Shown here: piece after piece, positions 43,911 to 52,261 of the stretch
How the letters are laid out: each line of letters begins with the position of its first letter
Numbering within the stretch: position 1 is the stretch's first letter
Assembly: GCA_017651625.1 (NCBI GenBank)
Contig: JAGCCP010000030.1
Span: 62,001-126,000 of the forward strand
Direction: 5' to 3'
Source of the DNA: Candidatus Ruminimicrobiellum bubulum
GTDB lineage: Bacteria; Elusimicrobiota; Endomicrobiia; Endomicrobiales; Endomicrobiaceae
DNA length: 64,000 nucleotides
The notes under the pieces: generated by a model
What the model saw: only the letters and a program-made list of their open reading frames with translations
Told to the model about the DNA's origin: nothing
Databases searched by the model: none
Position numbers and translations under genes: made by a program

Positions 43911-44791
43911 TGAATGCATCCCCAAAAGAAAAAACATTCAATATGATGTTTATTTTGCCGGCACTGTTGTTGTTTTTGGTGTTTAATTTATATCCTTTAC
44001 TCAGAACAATACAGTTAAGCTTTTTTCAGTGGAACGGTATAGATAAAGATATGGTTTTTGTGGGCTTTGCACAATATAAACATATCATATTTAATAATCC
44101 CGCATATTGGAAATCGATGTTAAATGCCGGTTACATTACTCTTTTATGTTTAACATTGCAGAACGGTTTAGCTTTACTTCTTGCAATATTAGTTAACAGA
44201 CAAATAAAAGGGGAAAATATATATAGAGTAATATTTTTCTTGCCGCCTGTACTTTCCGGTATCGTTGTAGGTTTGATATGGAAATTTATGTACGATGGTA
44301 ATTTCGGTATTTTGAATAGTTGGTTAGCAGCAATAGGTTTTGAACAATTTAAAGATTTTGCCTGGTTATCAGAAATTAAAACGGCTTTGTCTTCAGTAGC
44401 CGTAGTTCACATGTGGAAAGGTTTCGGTTATGGTTTCATAATACTTCTTGCCGGTCTTCAAACAATTCCTAATGAATTATATGAAGCTGCGGAAGTTGAC
44501 GGTGCAGATAAATGGCAACAGTTCAGACATATAACTATTCCTTCCATGATACCTGTTTTTACAATGGTTACGGTATTAACCGTTTTGGGTGCTATGCAGA
44601 TATTCGATTTGATTTATTCTATGACACAGGGCGGACCTGCAGGTCATACCGATGTGCCTATAACTAAAATTTATCAGTACATGAATAACGGAGAATTCGG
44701 ATATTCTACCGCTATGGCCGTGATATTCGGTTTAGTTTTGTTAATAGCAAGTATTTTTCAGCTTTACGCAAGTAAAAAATTTAATAAGTAA
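43907..44791 (+). CDS. Sugar ABC transporter permease (MalF/UgpA type)
   Basis: A 294-residue inner-membrane permease with six membrane segments. The opening is FNMMFILPALLLFLVFNLYPLLRTIQLSFFQWNG. The cytoplasmic EAA loop, which docks to the ATPase, reads ELYEAAEVDGADKWQQFRHITIPSMIP. It pairs with the permease encoded 21 bases downstream. Confidence 0.95.
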   Translation: MMNASPKEKTFNMMFILPALLLFLVFNLYPLLRTIQLSFFQWNGIDKDMVFVGFAQYKHIIFNNPAYWKSMLNAGYITLLCLTLQNGLALLLAILVNRQIKGENIYRVIFFLPPVLSGIVVGLIWKFMYDGNFGILNSWLAAIGFEQFKDFAWLSEIKTALSSVAVVHMWKGFGYGFIILLAGLQTIPNELYEAAEVDGADKWQQFRHITIPSMIPVFTMVTVLTVLGAMQIFDLIYSMTQGGPAGHTDVPITKIYQYMNNGEFGYSTAMAVIFGLVLLIASIFQLYASKKFNK

Positions 44792-44812
44792 TATATAAAA
44801 TAGGATATAAAA

Positions 44813-45652
44813 ATGAACTCATTTAAGGTAAAAAAGAAAATAGTAGATGTTATCACACATGTTATTTTGATAGCTGTAGCATTAACTTGTGTATTCCCTG
44901 TTTTTTGGATGTTATCTTCTTCTTTAAAAACAAACGAGGAAATATTCAAAAGTATTACTTTGTTTCCTGAAGCATGGCAATGGAGCAACTATACCGAAGC
45001 TTTATTAAAAGCAAAGTTCGGTATGTACTTCTTGAACAGTCTTATTTATACGGTTGTAGGTGTTTCGGCAATCGTTCTTGTAACATCTATGGCAGCTTAT
45101 GCTTTTGCAAGACTTGAGTTCTGGGGAAAAACAATTTTGTTCTATTTGTTGATATCTACATTGTTAATTCCTATACCTGGTGCATTCGTACCGTTATATC
45201 TCTTACTTAAAAGTTTACACTTGTTAGATACAAGAACAGGTCTTTTGTTATGTTATATAAGCGGTGGTATTGCTTTCGGTTTATTCTTGTTGAAAGCTTT
45301 CTTTGAAGAATTACCGAGGGAAATAGAAGAAGCAGCCCTTATAGACGGTTGTTCAAGGTTTGGTATATATTGGAGAATCGCTCTTCCTCTTGCAAAACCT
45401 GCCGTTGCAACACTTGTTATTATTCAATGTTTAACAATATGGAACGAATTCTTGTTAGCTTTGGTTGTTTTGCAGGATCCTTCCAAAATGCCTATACAAA
45501 GAGGTTTGATGGTGTTCCAAGGAACCCACATGACGGATTATCCTCTTTTAATGGCCGGTCTTACAATAGCAACAGTTCCTATAGTAATAATTTATCTTCT
45601 TATGCAAAAACACATCGTTAAAGGTATTGCTGCAGGTGCCGTAAAAGGATAA
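44813..45652 (+). CDS. Sugar ABC transporter permease (MalG/UgpE type)
   Basis: A 279-residue permease with six membrane segments. The EAA loop is REIEEAALIDGCSRFGIYWRIALPLAKP, and the typical C-terminus is LMQKHIVKGIAAGAVKG. No ATP-binding subunit follows; importers of this family often share one MsmK/UgpC-like ATPase encoded elsewhere, which is the likely explanation. Confidence 0.95.
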   Translation: MNSFKVKKKIVDVITHVILIAVALTCVFPVFWMLSSSLKTNEEIFKSITLFPEAWQWSNYTEALLKAKFGMYFLNSLIYTVVGVSAIVLVTSMAAYAFARLEFWGKTILFYLLISTLLIPIPGAFVPLYLLLKSLHLLDTRTGLLLCYISGGIAFGLFLLKAFFEELPREIEEAALIDGCSRFGIYWRIALPLAKPAVATLVIIQCLTIWNEFLLALVVLQDPSKMPIQRGLMVFQGTHMTDYPLLMAGLTIATVPIVIIYLLMQKHIVKGIAAGAVKG

Positions 45653-45689
45653 ACTCTTAAACCGTTTCTATAATCTTGAGGTTTTTAGA

Positions 45690-46310
45690 ATGTCGGGCAA
45701 AGTTATTATTTTTGATTTAGGTAAAGTTATTTTTGATTACGATTTAAACATAATATCTAAATCTCTGTCCGAATACTCGCCGAAAAAAGAATTGTTTGAA
45801 GATATTGATGCCTTCATATATACTCACAAAGATTTATTTTTTACCTATGAAAAAGGTTTGATTTCATCTTCCGATTTTTATAAAGAATTTTTAAAGTTAG
45901 TAGAAATAAAAGATTTACCTTACGACAAATTTTGCGATATTTGGAACGACATTTTTACACCGATACAAGATGTTATGGACTTAGTAATTTCTTTGGCTCA
46001 CAGATATGAACTTGCATTATTGTCCAATACCAACGAATTACATTTTGATTATTTATATAAAAAATATTCGGATTTTTTTATGAATTTTAAAAAATTACAT
46101 TTATCTCATATTATGAATGCAAGAAAACCTGACGCAGAAATTTATGAGCAAGTTTTAAAATATCATAATGTTGAACCGCAAAACATGTTTTTTACGGATG
46201 ACAATAAAGAAAATGTTTATGCTGCTATGGCTATGGGAATAAAAGCTTTTTCTTTTAAAAATATAATAAAATTAAGACAAGATTTGGAATGTTTCGGAAT
46301 AGAAGTATGA
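45690..46310 (+). CDS. HAD superfamily hydrolase
   Basis: A 206-residue HAD phosphatase. Motif I is IIFDLGKVIFDYDL, in which the second aspartate of the usual DxD is Gly (DLG), as in many 'DLGGV' YihX-like members. Motif II is LLSNTNELH. The lysine is in ARKPDAEIYE and motif IV is FFTDDNKENVYAA. YihX-like enzymes dephosphorylate sugar phosphates such as glucose-1-phosphate, which would fit the sugar importer upstream, but this is inference. It overlaps the next gene by ATGA. Confidence 0.88.
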   Translation: MSGKVIIFDLGKVIFDYDLNIISKSLSEYSPKKELFEDIDAFIYTHKDLFFTYEKGLISSSDFYKEFLKLVEIKDLPYDKFCDIWNDIFTPIQDVMDLVISLAHRYELALLSNTNELHFDYLYKKYSDFFMNFKKLHLSHIMNARKPDAEIYEQVLKYHNVEPQNMFFTDDNKENVYAAMAMGIKAFSFKNIIKLRQDLECFGIEV

Positions 46311-46720
46311 TAAATTTCGGTATAACGATATCAAAACAAAAAGAACTTGAAAACAGATTTATTAAATTAAATATTAAAGAGTGTGACATTATTGAAAAAT
46401 TTATTCATTCATCGGGAAACGGCGGGCAAAACGTGAATAAAGTTTCGACATGTGTATATTTGAAATATCTTCCGTTAAACATAGAAATAAAATGCCAAAA
46501 AGCCAGGACTCAACTGCTTAACAGATATTATGCAAGAAAAATGTTAGCGGAAGAAATTGAAAACAGAATTTTGGGCGAAAAAAGTAAAAAACAAAAAGAA
46601 ATAGAAAAAATCAGACGACAAAAAAAGAAGAGAAGTAAAAGAGCAAAAGAAAAAATTTTAGAACAAAAAAAGATGAACTCCGAAAAAAAAGAAAACAGAA
46701 AGAAGGTTATTATAGAATGA
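46307..46720 (+). CDS. Release-factor-like GGQ protein (RF-1 domain, rescue factor type)
   Basis: The 137-residue protein, with its ATG overlapping the HAD stop, contains the peptidyl-tRNA hydrolysis motif GGQ in FIHSSGNGGQNVNKVSTCVYL, then KCQKARTQLLNRYYARKMLAEEI. A long, highly basic C-terminal tail follows (KKQKEIEKIRRQKKKRSKRAKEK). There is no codon-recognition domain. The plan matches ArfB/YaeJ and mitochondrial MTRFR-like factors that free stalled ribosomes; the basic tail would sit in the mRNA channel. Peptide release on ribosomes is established for the motif; the exact substrate here is inferred. Confidence 0.87.
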   Translation: MINFGITISKQKELENRFIKLNIKECDIIEKFIHSSGNGGQNVNKVSTCVYLKYLPLNIEIKCQKARTQLLNRYYARKMLAEEIENRILGEKSKKQKEIEKIRRQKKKRSKRAKEKILEQKKMNSEKKENRKKVIIE

Positions 46721-48327
46721 AAATAGCATTAGCGAAAATAAATCAAACAGCAGGTAAAATAGAAGATAATCTTAATAAGATATCTGATTATATAGTCGAT
46801 GCCGAAAAAGAAAAATGCGATTTAATCGTATTTCCGGAATTTGCAATTTGCGGCGGATATTGCGGAGATTTGCTTTTAAATAAAGATTTTATCGAAGAAA
46901 ATATAAAGGCGGCAGACAAAATAATTAAAGAAAGTAATATACCCGTAGTTTGCGGAACAGTTACAAAAGACGGAAAAGAAGGTCTGTTAAATTCAGTATC
47001 TTTGTTGTATAAAGAATTATCGACGGTAGCTTCCGCAAAATACACTTTAAACGATTCCGCTTTTAACGATATAAAGTATTTTAAAAAATACGATATTATT
47101 AATGCTTTAAAAGTTGCAAACAAAAACATAATGTTTGTTGTGATGGATAGTTCCGAAACAATAAAAGAAAATATTACAACTATTTTTAAGGAAACAAAAA
47201 TAAAACCCGACGTTGTTTTTGTTCTAGGATGCAGTCCTTATTACTGCGGAAAAATCGAAGAATATAAAAACTTAATGAAAGATCTTGCCGTACAAACCAA
47301 AGCGGAATATGCTTATTTAAACATGCTCGGAGGAAACGATGGCTTTGTTTTTGACGGACTTGCAATATATACAGATAAAAATGGCAACTTTAAATTAATA
47401 GAACAATCTTTCGAAGAAAAACTTATAATAATTGATACCGACGGACAAAATATTGAAAACAAACAGAACGATAAAAATAAAGAAGTGTATGATGCTTTAG
47501 TTTTAGGACTAAAAGATTATATGAAAAAAAATAAATTTAAAAAATGTACTTTAGGTATAAGCGGGGGAATAGATTCTGCATTAGTTGCTGCTATTGCCGC
47601 AGATGCCATAGGTTCGGAAAATGTTTTGGGCGTATTAATGCCGTCGAAATATACTTCTAAAGAATCTATAGATTGTGCTTTGGAGTTATGCAAAAATTTA
47701 AACATTCAAACAAAAACTGTTCCCATACACGATATTTATGAAACTTATATTAAAATACTTACACCTTCTTTCGAAGGAAAAGGTAAGGATTTAACCGAAG
47801 AAAATTTACAGGCAAGAATAAGAAGTAATATTTTGATGGCATTATCCAATAAATTCGGATATTTTGTTTTATGTACGGGAAATAAATCGGAAGATGCGGT
47901 AGGTTACAGCACACTTTACGGTGATGCAACAGGAGGATATTCTCCTATATCGGATTTATATAAAAAAGATGTTTACGAACTTTCAAGATACAGAAACACC
48001 ATTTCAAACGTAATTCCTGAGTTTATAATAACAAGACCGCCGACTGCGGAACTCAGAGAAAATCAAAAAGATTCCGATTCTTTACCGGAATACGATATTT
48101 TAGACGATATTTTAACAAAAATTTTAGATAAACAAATGACATATTCTCAAATAACAGAAAGCGGTATAAAAGAAGAAGTATTAAATAAAGTTTGGAAATT
48201 GTTGTCCATATCGGAATATAAAAGAAGACAATCTCCGTTAGGAACAAAAGTTTCAAAATCCGCCTTCTTAAGAGATATTACTTTGCCTATGAGTAACGGA
48301 TATATATGGAAAAAGACACAAAAATAA
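46717..48327 (+). CDS. nadE: NAD+ synthase with N-terminal nitrilase-type domain (glutaminase site degenerate)
   Basis: NadE amidates deamido-NAD to NAD. The 536-residue protein has an N-terminal nitrilase-fold domain and a C-terminal synthetase domain with the ATP motif LGISGGIDSALVAAIAADA and CTGNKSEDAVGYSTLYGDATGGYSPI. In the N-terminal domain the catalytic Glu (FPEFA, residue 41) and Lys (SAKYTL, Lys108) are kept, but where other family members have the nucleophile in 'ICED', this protein reads VVMDSS (Met143). It may therefore depend on free ammonia. It overlaps the GGQ gene by ATGA. Confidence 0.94.
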   Translation: MKIALAKINQTAGKIEDNLNKISDYIVDAEKEKCDLIVFPEFAICGGYCGDLLLNKDFIEENIKAADKIIKESNIPVVCGTVTKDGKEGLLNSVSLLYKELSTVASAKYTLNDSAFNDIKYFKKYDIINALKVANKNIMFVVMDSSETIKENITTIFKETKIKPDVVFVLGCSPYYCGKIEEYKNLMKDLAVQTKAEYAYLNMLGGNDGFVFDGLAIYTDKNGNFKLIEQSFEEKLIIIDTDGQNIENKQNDKNKEVYDALVLGLKDYMKKNKFKKCTLGISGGIDSALVAAIAADAIGSENVLGVLMPSKYTSKESIDCALELCKNLNIQTKTVPIHDIYETYIKILTPSFEGKGKDLTEENLQARIRSNILMALSNKFGYFVLCTGNKSEDAVGYSTLYGDATGGYSPISDLYKKDVYELSRYRNTISNVIPEFIITRPPTAELRENQKDSDSLPEYDILDDILTKILDKQMTYSQITESGIKEEVLNKVWKLLSISEYKRRQSPLGTKVSKSAFLRDITLPMSNGYIWKKTQK

Positions 48328-49013
48328 ATTATGATTCGGTAAAAGGTCACAGACAAAGAGTAAAAGAAAAATTTTTGAAAACGAATTTTGAAGGTTGGCA
48401 CGACTACGAAATTTTGGAGTTTATATTATTCTTTTCTATCCCCAGAAGAGATACAAAAGATATAGCAAAAGCTCTTATAAAAAAGTTTGGCAGTTTAAAA
48501 GAAGTTTTACTGGCTGATTACGATAAATTAAAAGAAATTTTTGATTGCATTGATGGTGTAGGATATCACTCAATATTTTTCTTTCGTTTTTTAAAAGAAA
48601 TTTCAGTAAAATATTCCGAATTTCAAATGAAAGAAAAGAAAAAACTTTCTTCTCCGTCGGATGTGTTTGAGTTTTTAAAAAATAATGTTGGAACATTACC
48701 TGAAGAAAAGATGGTTGCCGTATTTTTAAATGCTTCCAATAAAGTTATATGTTGTGATAATATAAGTGATGGAACTGTAGCCAGGTCTGCGGTGTATCCT
48801 TCAAAAATCGTAAAGAATGCTGTTTTGAAGGATGCAAGAAGTGTAATAGTTGCTCATAATCATCCGGGGGGTGTTTGCAAACCTTCACAAAATGATATAA
48901 TAGCAACCGAAGCAATACAAAAAGCTTTAAAGACAGTAGATGTTATTTTGTTAGATCATATAATAGTTACAAATTCAGATTTTTACAGCTTTAAGGATAA
49001 CGGTCTTATATAG
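48306..49013 (+). CDS. radC: RadC family JAB1/MPN-domain protein
   Basis: The 235-residue protein has the helix-hairpin-helix-like N-terminal region (HDYEILEFILFFSIPRRDTKDIAKALIKKFGSL) and the C-terminal metalloprotease-like domain with VIVAHNHPGGVCKPSQNDI, the HxHPxG...D metal site of RadC. Despite the name, a direct role in recombination repair is doubtful; the biochemical function of RadC proteins is unsettled. It overlaps nadE by 22 bases. Confidence 0.9.
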   Translation: MEKDTKINYDSVKGHRQRVKEKFLKTNFEGWHDYEILEFILFFSIPRRDTKDIAKALIKKFGSLKEVLLADYDKLKEIFDCIDGVGYHSIFFFRFLKEISVKYSEFQMKEKKKLSSPSDVFEFLKNNVGTLPEEKMVAVFLNASNKVICCDNISDGTVARSAVYPSKIVKNAVLKDARSVIVAHNHPGGVCKPSQNDIIATEAIQKALKTVDVILLDHIIVTNSDFYSFKDNGLI

Positions 49014-49022
49014 GAGAAAAAA

Positions 49023-50456
49023 ATGAGCGGTTTATTCGGTGTAGTTTCAAAAAAGAAAGACAGTTGTATAGATTCTTTGATTTACGGAACTGATTATCAG
49101 GCACATATGGGCTCGGAATACGGCGGATTGGCAGTATTGGGTAATAACGTTTTTGCAAGATTTATTCATAGAATGAGTAATGCCAATTTCAGAGATAAAT
49201 TTTTTGAAAGTATAAAAAATATTGAAGTACACAGCGGTATAGGTGTAATAAGTGACTTGGAAGAACAACCGATATATATGAAATCAAAAGTAGGGGAATT
49301 TTGTATCGTTACTTCCGGAAGAATCGTAAATATGGAAGAACTGGCAAAAGAGATGATGGATGCGGGAATATGTTTCAGTGAATTCAGTAAATCTCATGTA
49401 AATATGACCGAACTTGTAGCAAGAATCATTTCCACCGGTAAAACAATACCCGACGGAATAAAATTGATGTTCAGCAAAATAAAAGGATCTTGTTCTTTGC
49501 TTGTACTTGCAAGAGAAGGTATTTATGCCGCAAGAGATTATTTCGGAAGAACAGCTTTGGTTTTGGGACAAGACTCAGAATCTTTTGCTGTTTGTTCGGA
49601 AACTTGCGGTTTTGCAAATTTAGGATACAGAACAATAAGAGATTTAAATCCCGGTGAAATTATTTTAATAAGCGATACGGAAGTTAAAGTATTGGAACCC
49701 GGATACAAAGAAAAGAAAATATGTACTTTCTTATGGATATATACCGGATTTCCGTCATCAAGTTATGAAGGATTAAATTCGGAAATAATAAGAGAAAGAA
49801 GCGGAAAACTTCTTGCAAAAAGAGATAAAGGTATAAAAGCGGATTTGGTTGCCGGTGTTCCGGATTCAGGTCTTGCACATGCAATAGGTTATTCAATGGA
49901 ATCGGGTATTCCGTTTAGAAGACCGTTAGTGAAATATACACCTACTTACGGAAGAAGTTATGCACCTCCGTCACAACATTTAAGAGATTTAACCGCAAGA
50001 ATGAAACTTATTGCTATAAAAGAAGTTATCGAAGGTAACAGTCTTATCCTTTTGGAAGATTCTATAGTCAGGGGAACACAATTAAAGAATTTTACCGTTG
50101 AAAAAATTTGGAATTGCGGAGCAAAAGAAATACATGTTCGTCCTGCATGTCCTCCGTTAATGTTCCCTTGCACATATTGTAACTCCACAAGAACAAACAG
50201 TGAACTTATAACAAGAAGAGCAATAAGAGAAATAGAAGGCAGTGATATAGAAGATATTTCGGAATATCTTGACCCAACGACCGAAAAATATGCTAAAATG
50301 ATAGAGTGGATCAGGAAGTATTTGAATATTACGTCTTTGAAATATCAAACATTGGAAGATATGATAGAAGCAATCGGTTTACCTGAAGAAAATCTTTGCA
50401 CATATTGTTGGAACGGTAAAGGTAACGGTTGCAAAGGCTGTAAAAAGACGGAATAA
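49023..50456 (+). CDS. PurF-like amidophosphoribosyltransferase paralogue lacking the Cys nucleophile
   Basis: The 477-residue protein has the PurF plan: an Ntn glutaminase fold followed by a PRPP-binding type I phosphoribosyltransferase domain (SLILLEDSIVRGTQ) and KADLVAGVPDSGLAHAIGY. Canonical PurF starts Met-Cys-Gly, and the Cys becomes the N-terminal nucleophile; this one starts MSGLFGVVSKKKD, so Ser takes its place. The C-terminus has Cys-rich blocks (CPPLMFPCTYCNSTR and CTYCWNGKGNGCKGC) that could bind metal. I recall Bacteroides PurF-like paralogues starting MGGFFGAVS, so this is a family variant rather than an error. It could still make phosphoribosylamine with ammonia. Confidence 0.88.
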   Translation: MSGLFGVVSKKKDSCIDSLIYGTDYQAHMGSEYGGLAVLGNNVFARFIHRMSNANFRDKFFESIKNIEVHSGIGVISDLEEQPIYMKSKVGEFCIVTSGRIVNMEELAKEMMDAGICFSEFSKSHVNMTELVARIISTGKTIPDGIKLMFSKIKGSCSLLVLAREGIYAARDYFGRTALVLGQDSESFAVCSETCGFANLGYRTIRDLNPGEIILISDTEVKVLEPGYKEKKICTFLWIYTGFPSSSYEGLNSEIIRERSGKLLAKRDKGIKADLVAGVPDSGLAHAIGYSMESGIPFRRPLVKYTPTYGRSYAPPSQHLRDLTARMKLIAIKEVIEGNSLILLEDSIVRGTQLKNFTVEKIWNCGAKEIHVRPACPPLMFPCTYCNSTRTNSELITRRAIREIEGSDIEDISEYLDPTTEKYAKMIEWIRKYLNITSLKYQTLEDMIEAIGLPEENLCTYCWNGKGNGCKGCKKTE

Positions 50457-50578
50457 TAGAAGATTGGAAGAATAGAAGATTAGAAGGAAAGAGGAAAAAT
50501 AATTAATAACAAAATTTGCAAAGCAAATTTTACAACTTAGCATCTAAGCTTCTAATCCTCAAATCATCCAAACTTCAA
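50457..50578 (+). repeat. Dispersed intergenic element, copy B
   Basis: Word array AGAAGATTGGAAGAATAG then AAGATTAGAAGG, a spacer AGAGGAAAAATAA, the perfect hairpin AAAATTTGC-AAA-GCAAATTTT (50511-50531), and a right arm TCTAATCCTCAAATCATCC that is partly complementary to the array. It lies between the PurF-like gene and tRNA-Ala. Confidence 0.78.
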
Positions 50579-50583
50579 ACATT

Positions 50584-50656
50584 GGGGCTATAGCTCAGTT
50601 AGCAGAGCGCTTGCATCGCATACAAGAGGCCGGGGGTGCAACTCCCCCTAGCTCCA
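50584..50656 (+). tRNA. tRNA-Ala (anticodon CGC) with atypical T-loop
   Basis: Acceptor arms GGGGCTA/TAGCTCC contain the G3:U70 pair that marks alanine tRNA. The D-arm is normal, and the anticodon arm CTTGC-ATCGCAT-ACAAG reads CGC with a C-A mismatch next to the loop. The T-arm GGGGG-TGCAACT-CCCCC has TGC where TTC is almost universal. Discriminator A; CCA not encoded; a T-run follows. Confidence 0.88.
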
Positions 50657-50664
50657 TTTTTTTA

Positions 50665-50694
50665 TTGACTTTTTATACCGATAAGTAGTAAAAT
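50665..50694 (+). promoter_or_regulatory. Probable promoter of the atp operon
   Basis: TTGACT, 18 bases, TAAAAT, ending about 40 bases before the atpB start. It begins within the T-run after tRNA-Ala. Confidence 0.6.
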
Positions 50695-50735
50695 CATAAT
50701 GTCATTTTTAGAAAGAAAAAGAAGGATTTTATAAT

Positions 50736-51482
50736 ATGACTTTAGCACCAAGTGTGTTGTTTAATATAGGAAGTTTTCCTGTTACAAACACATTACTTAC
50801 CACAATAGTTGTAGATGTTATTATTATTGCGCTCGTTATAGTTTTTAACAAGTGTTTATCTCTTTATCCGAAAGGAATACAAAACTTTTTGGAAATGGTT
50901 TACGAATACTTCTACAATGCAACAAAAGAAGTTTCAAGTAAAGTTGAAATCATATATCCGTGGGTTATCACTTTTTTTATTTTCATAGTAATTTCTAACG
51001 TATTGGGACAGTTCCCGGGTTTTGAAACAATAAGATTTCATGCCGCAGGTACAGGGGAAGAAGGTGTACCTTTATTCAGAACGGCAACAAGTGATTTAAA
51101 TGTTACTCTTGCATTTGCCGTTATATCAATAGTTATGTGTCATTTTTATTCAATAAGATATACCGGTATAAAAAGTTATATCGGCAGATTCCTTTCTTTA
51201 AGCCCTATATTTTTATTTGTAGGTCTTTTGGAATTTATAGGTGAGTTTACAAAAATTATATCGTTGTCTTGTAGGTTGTTTGGAAACCTGTTTGCAGGGG
51301 AAAGTGTTATGGGAACAATTTCATCCATGAGTATCAAAATATTGGGAATAAATATTCCTTTACCGTTTTTCGGTGTTCCTGTACCGTTTATGATGTTGGA
51401 ACTTATGGTTGCGGTTATCCAGGCAATTGTTTTTGCCATGCTTACAATGGCATTTATGAGTATAATGCTTGAAAAACATTAA
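50736..51482 (+). CDS. atpB: ATP synthase F0 subunit a
   Basis: Subunit a forms the ion half-channels at the c ring. The 248-residue protein has about six membrane segments and the essential region ISLSCRLFGNLFAGESVMGTI, with the conserved arginine in 'LSCRLFGN', plus the C-terminal block LELMVAVIQAIVFAMLTMAF. AAGGA lies upstream of the ATG. It is the first gene of a canonical atpBEFHAGDC order without atpI. Confidence 0.96.
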   Translation: MTLAPSVLFNIGSFPVTNTLLTTIVVDVIIIALVIVFNKCLSLYPKGIQNFLEMVYEYFYNATKEVSSKVEIIYPWVITFFIFIVISNVLGQFPGFETIRFHAAGTGEEGVPLFRTATSDLNVTLAFAVISIVMCHFYSIRYTGIKSYIGRFLSLSPIFLFVGLLEFIGEFTKIISLSCRLFGNLFAGESVMGTISSMSIKILGINIPLPFFGVPVPFMMLELMVAVIQAIVFAMLTMAFMSIMLEKH

Positions 51483-51504
51483 TATAATTCAGAAGGATAT
51501 TTAG

Positions 51505-51723
<219 letters not shown>

Positions 51724-51727
51724 TTTT

Positions 51728-52261
51728 ATGGATATAATAACAAATATATTAAACTTATTCGGGTTGGAAGGTAAGCTCTTTATAGCACAGATAATAAACT
51801 TTGCTATATTGTTGATTATCTTAAAAATTTTCTTATATAAACCGATTGCACAAATATTAGAAGAAAGAAAAGCAAAAATAAAGCAAGGTCTCGACGATGC
51901 TGAAAATGCTAAAAAAGCATTGGTAGATGCAGATAATCAAAAAACTTTAATTTTGAAAGAAGCAAAAGTCGACGCCGATAAAATTTTGGAAAACACAAAA
52001 GTTTCTTCCGAAAATTATAAGCAAAAATCTACCGAAGATGCAAAAAAACAAGCTGCGGAAATTGTTGATAATGCAAAAAAACAAGCTCAAGACGAGTTTG
52101 TAAAAGCAAGTAAACAAGTCGGAGCTATGTCAGTAGATTTATCTAAAAAAATAGTAGCAAAAATATTGTCTGAAATTTTTACCGAAGAAGACAAGAACAC
52201 TGTTCTATCCAAAGCGGTAGAAAAAATAGAACAAGGCGGATATGAAAAAACAGCAAATTAA
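51728..52261 (+). CDS. atpF: ATP synthase F0 subunit b
   Basis: The 177-residue peripheral-stalk protein has one N-terminal membrane helix (LFIAQIINFAILLIILKIFLY) continuing into a long Lys/Glu/Ala-rich coiled coil (PIAQILEERKAKIKQGLDDAENAKKALVDADNQK). It overlaps atpH by 20 bases. Confidence 0.95.
   Translation: MDIITNILNLFGLEGKLFIAQIINFAILLIILKIFLYKPIAQILEERKAKIKQGLDDAENAKKALVDADNQKTLILKEAKVDADKILENTKVSSENYKQKSTEDAKKQAAEIVDNAKKQAQDEFVKASKQVGAMSVDLSKKIVAKILSEIFTEEDKNTVLSKAVEKIEQGGYEKTAN

Noticed and set aside
42609-45652. ABC importer broken by loss of its ATPase
   Set aside because: Importers of this family often use a shared ATPase encoded elsewhere, so the absence is not evidence of decay.
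45690-46310. HAD enzyme inactive because motif I lacks the second Asp
   Set aside because: DLGGV-type HAD proteins such as YihX also have Gly near this position and are active, so inactivity is not supported.
50457-50578. CRISPR array
   Set aside because: The 'GGAAGATTA' words are short, contiguous and irregular, without spacers of constant length, and no cas genes are present.
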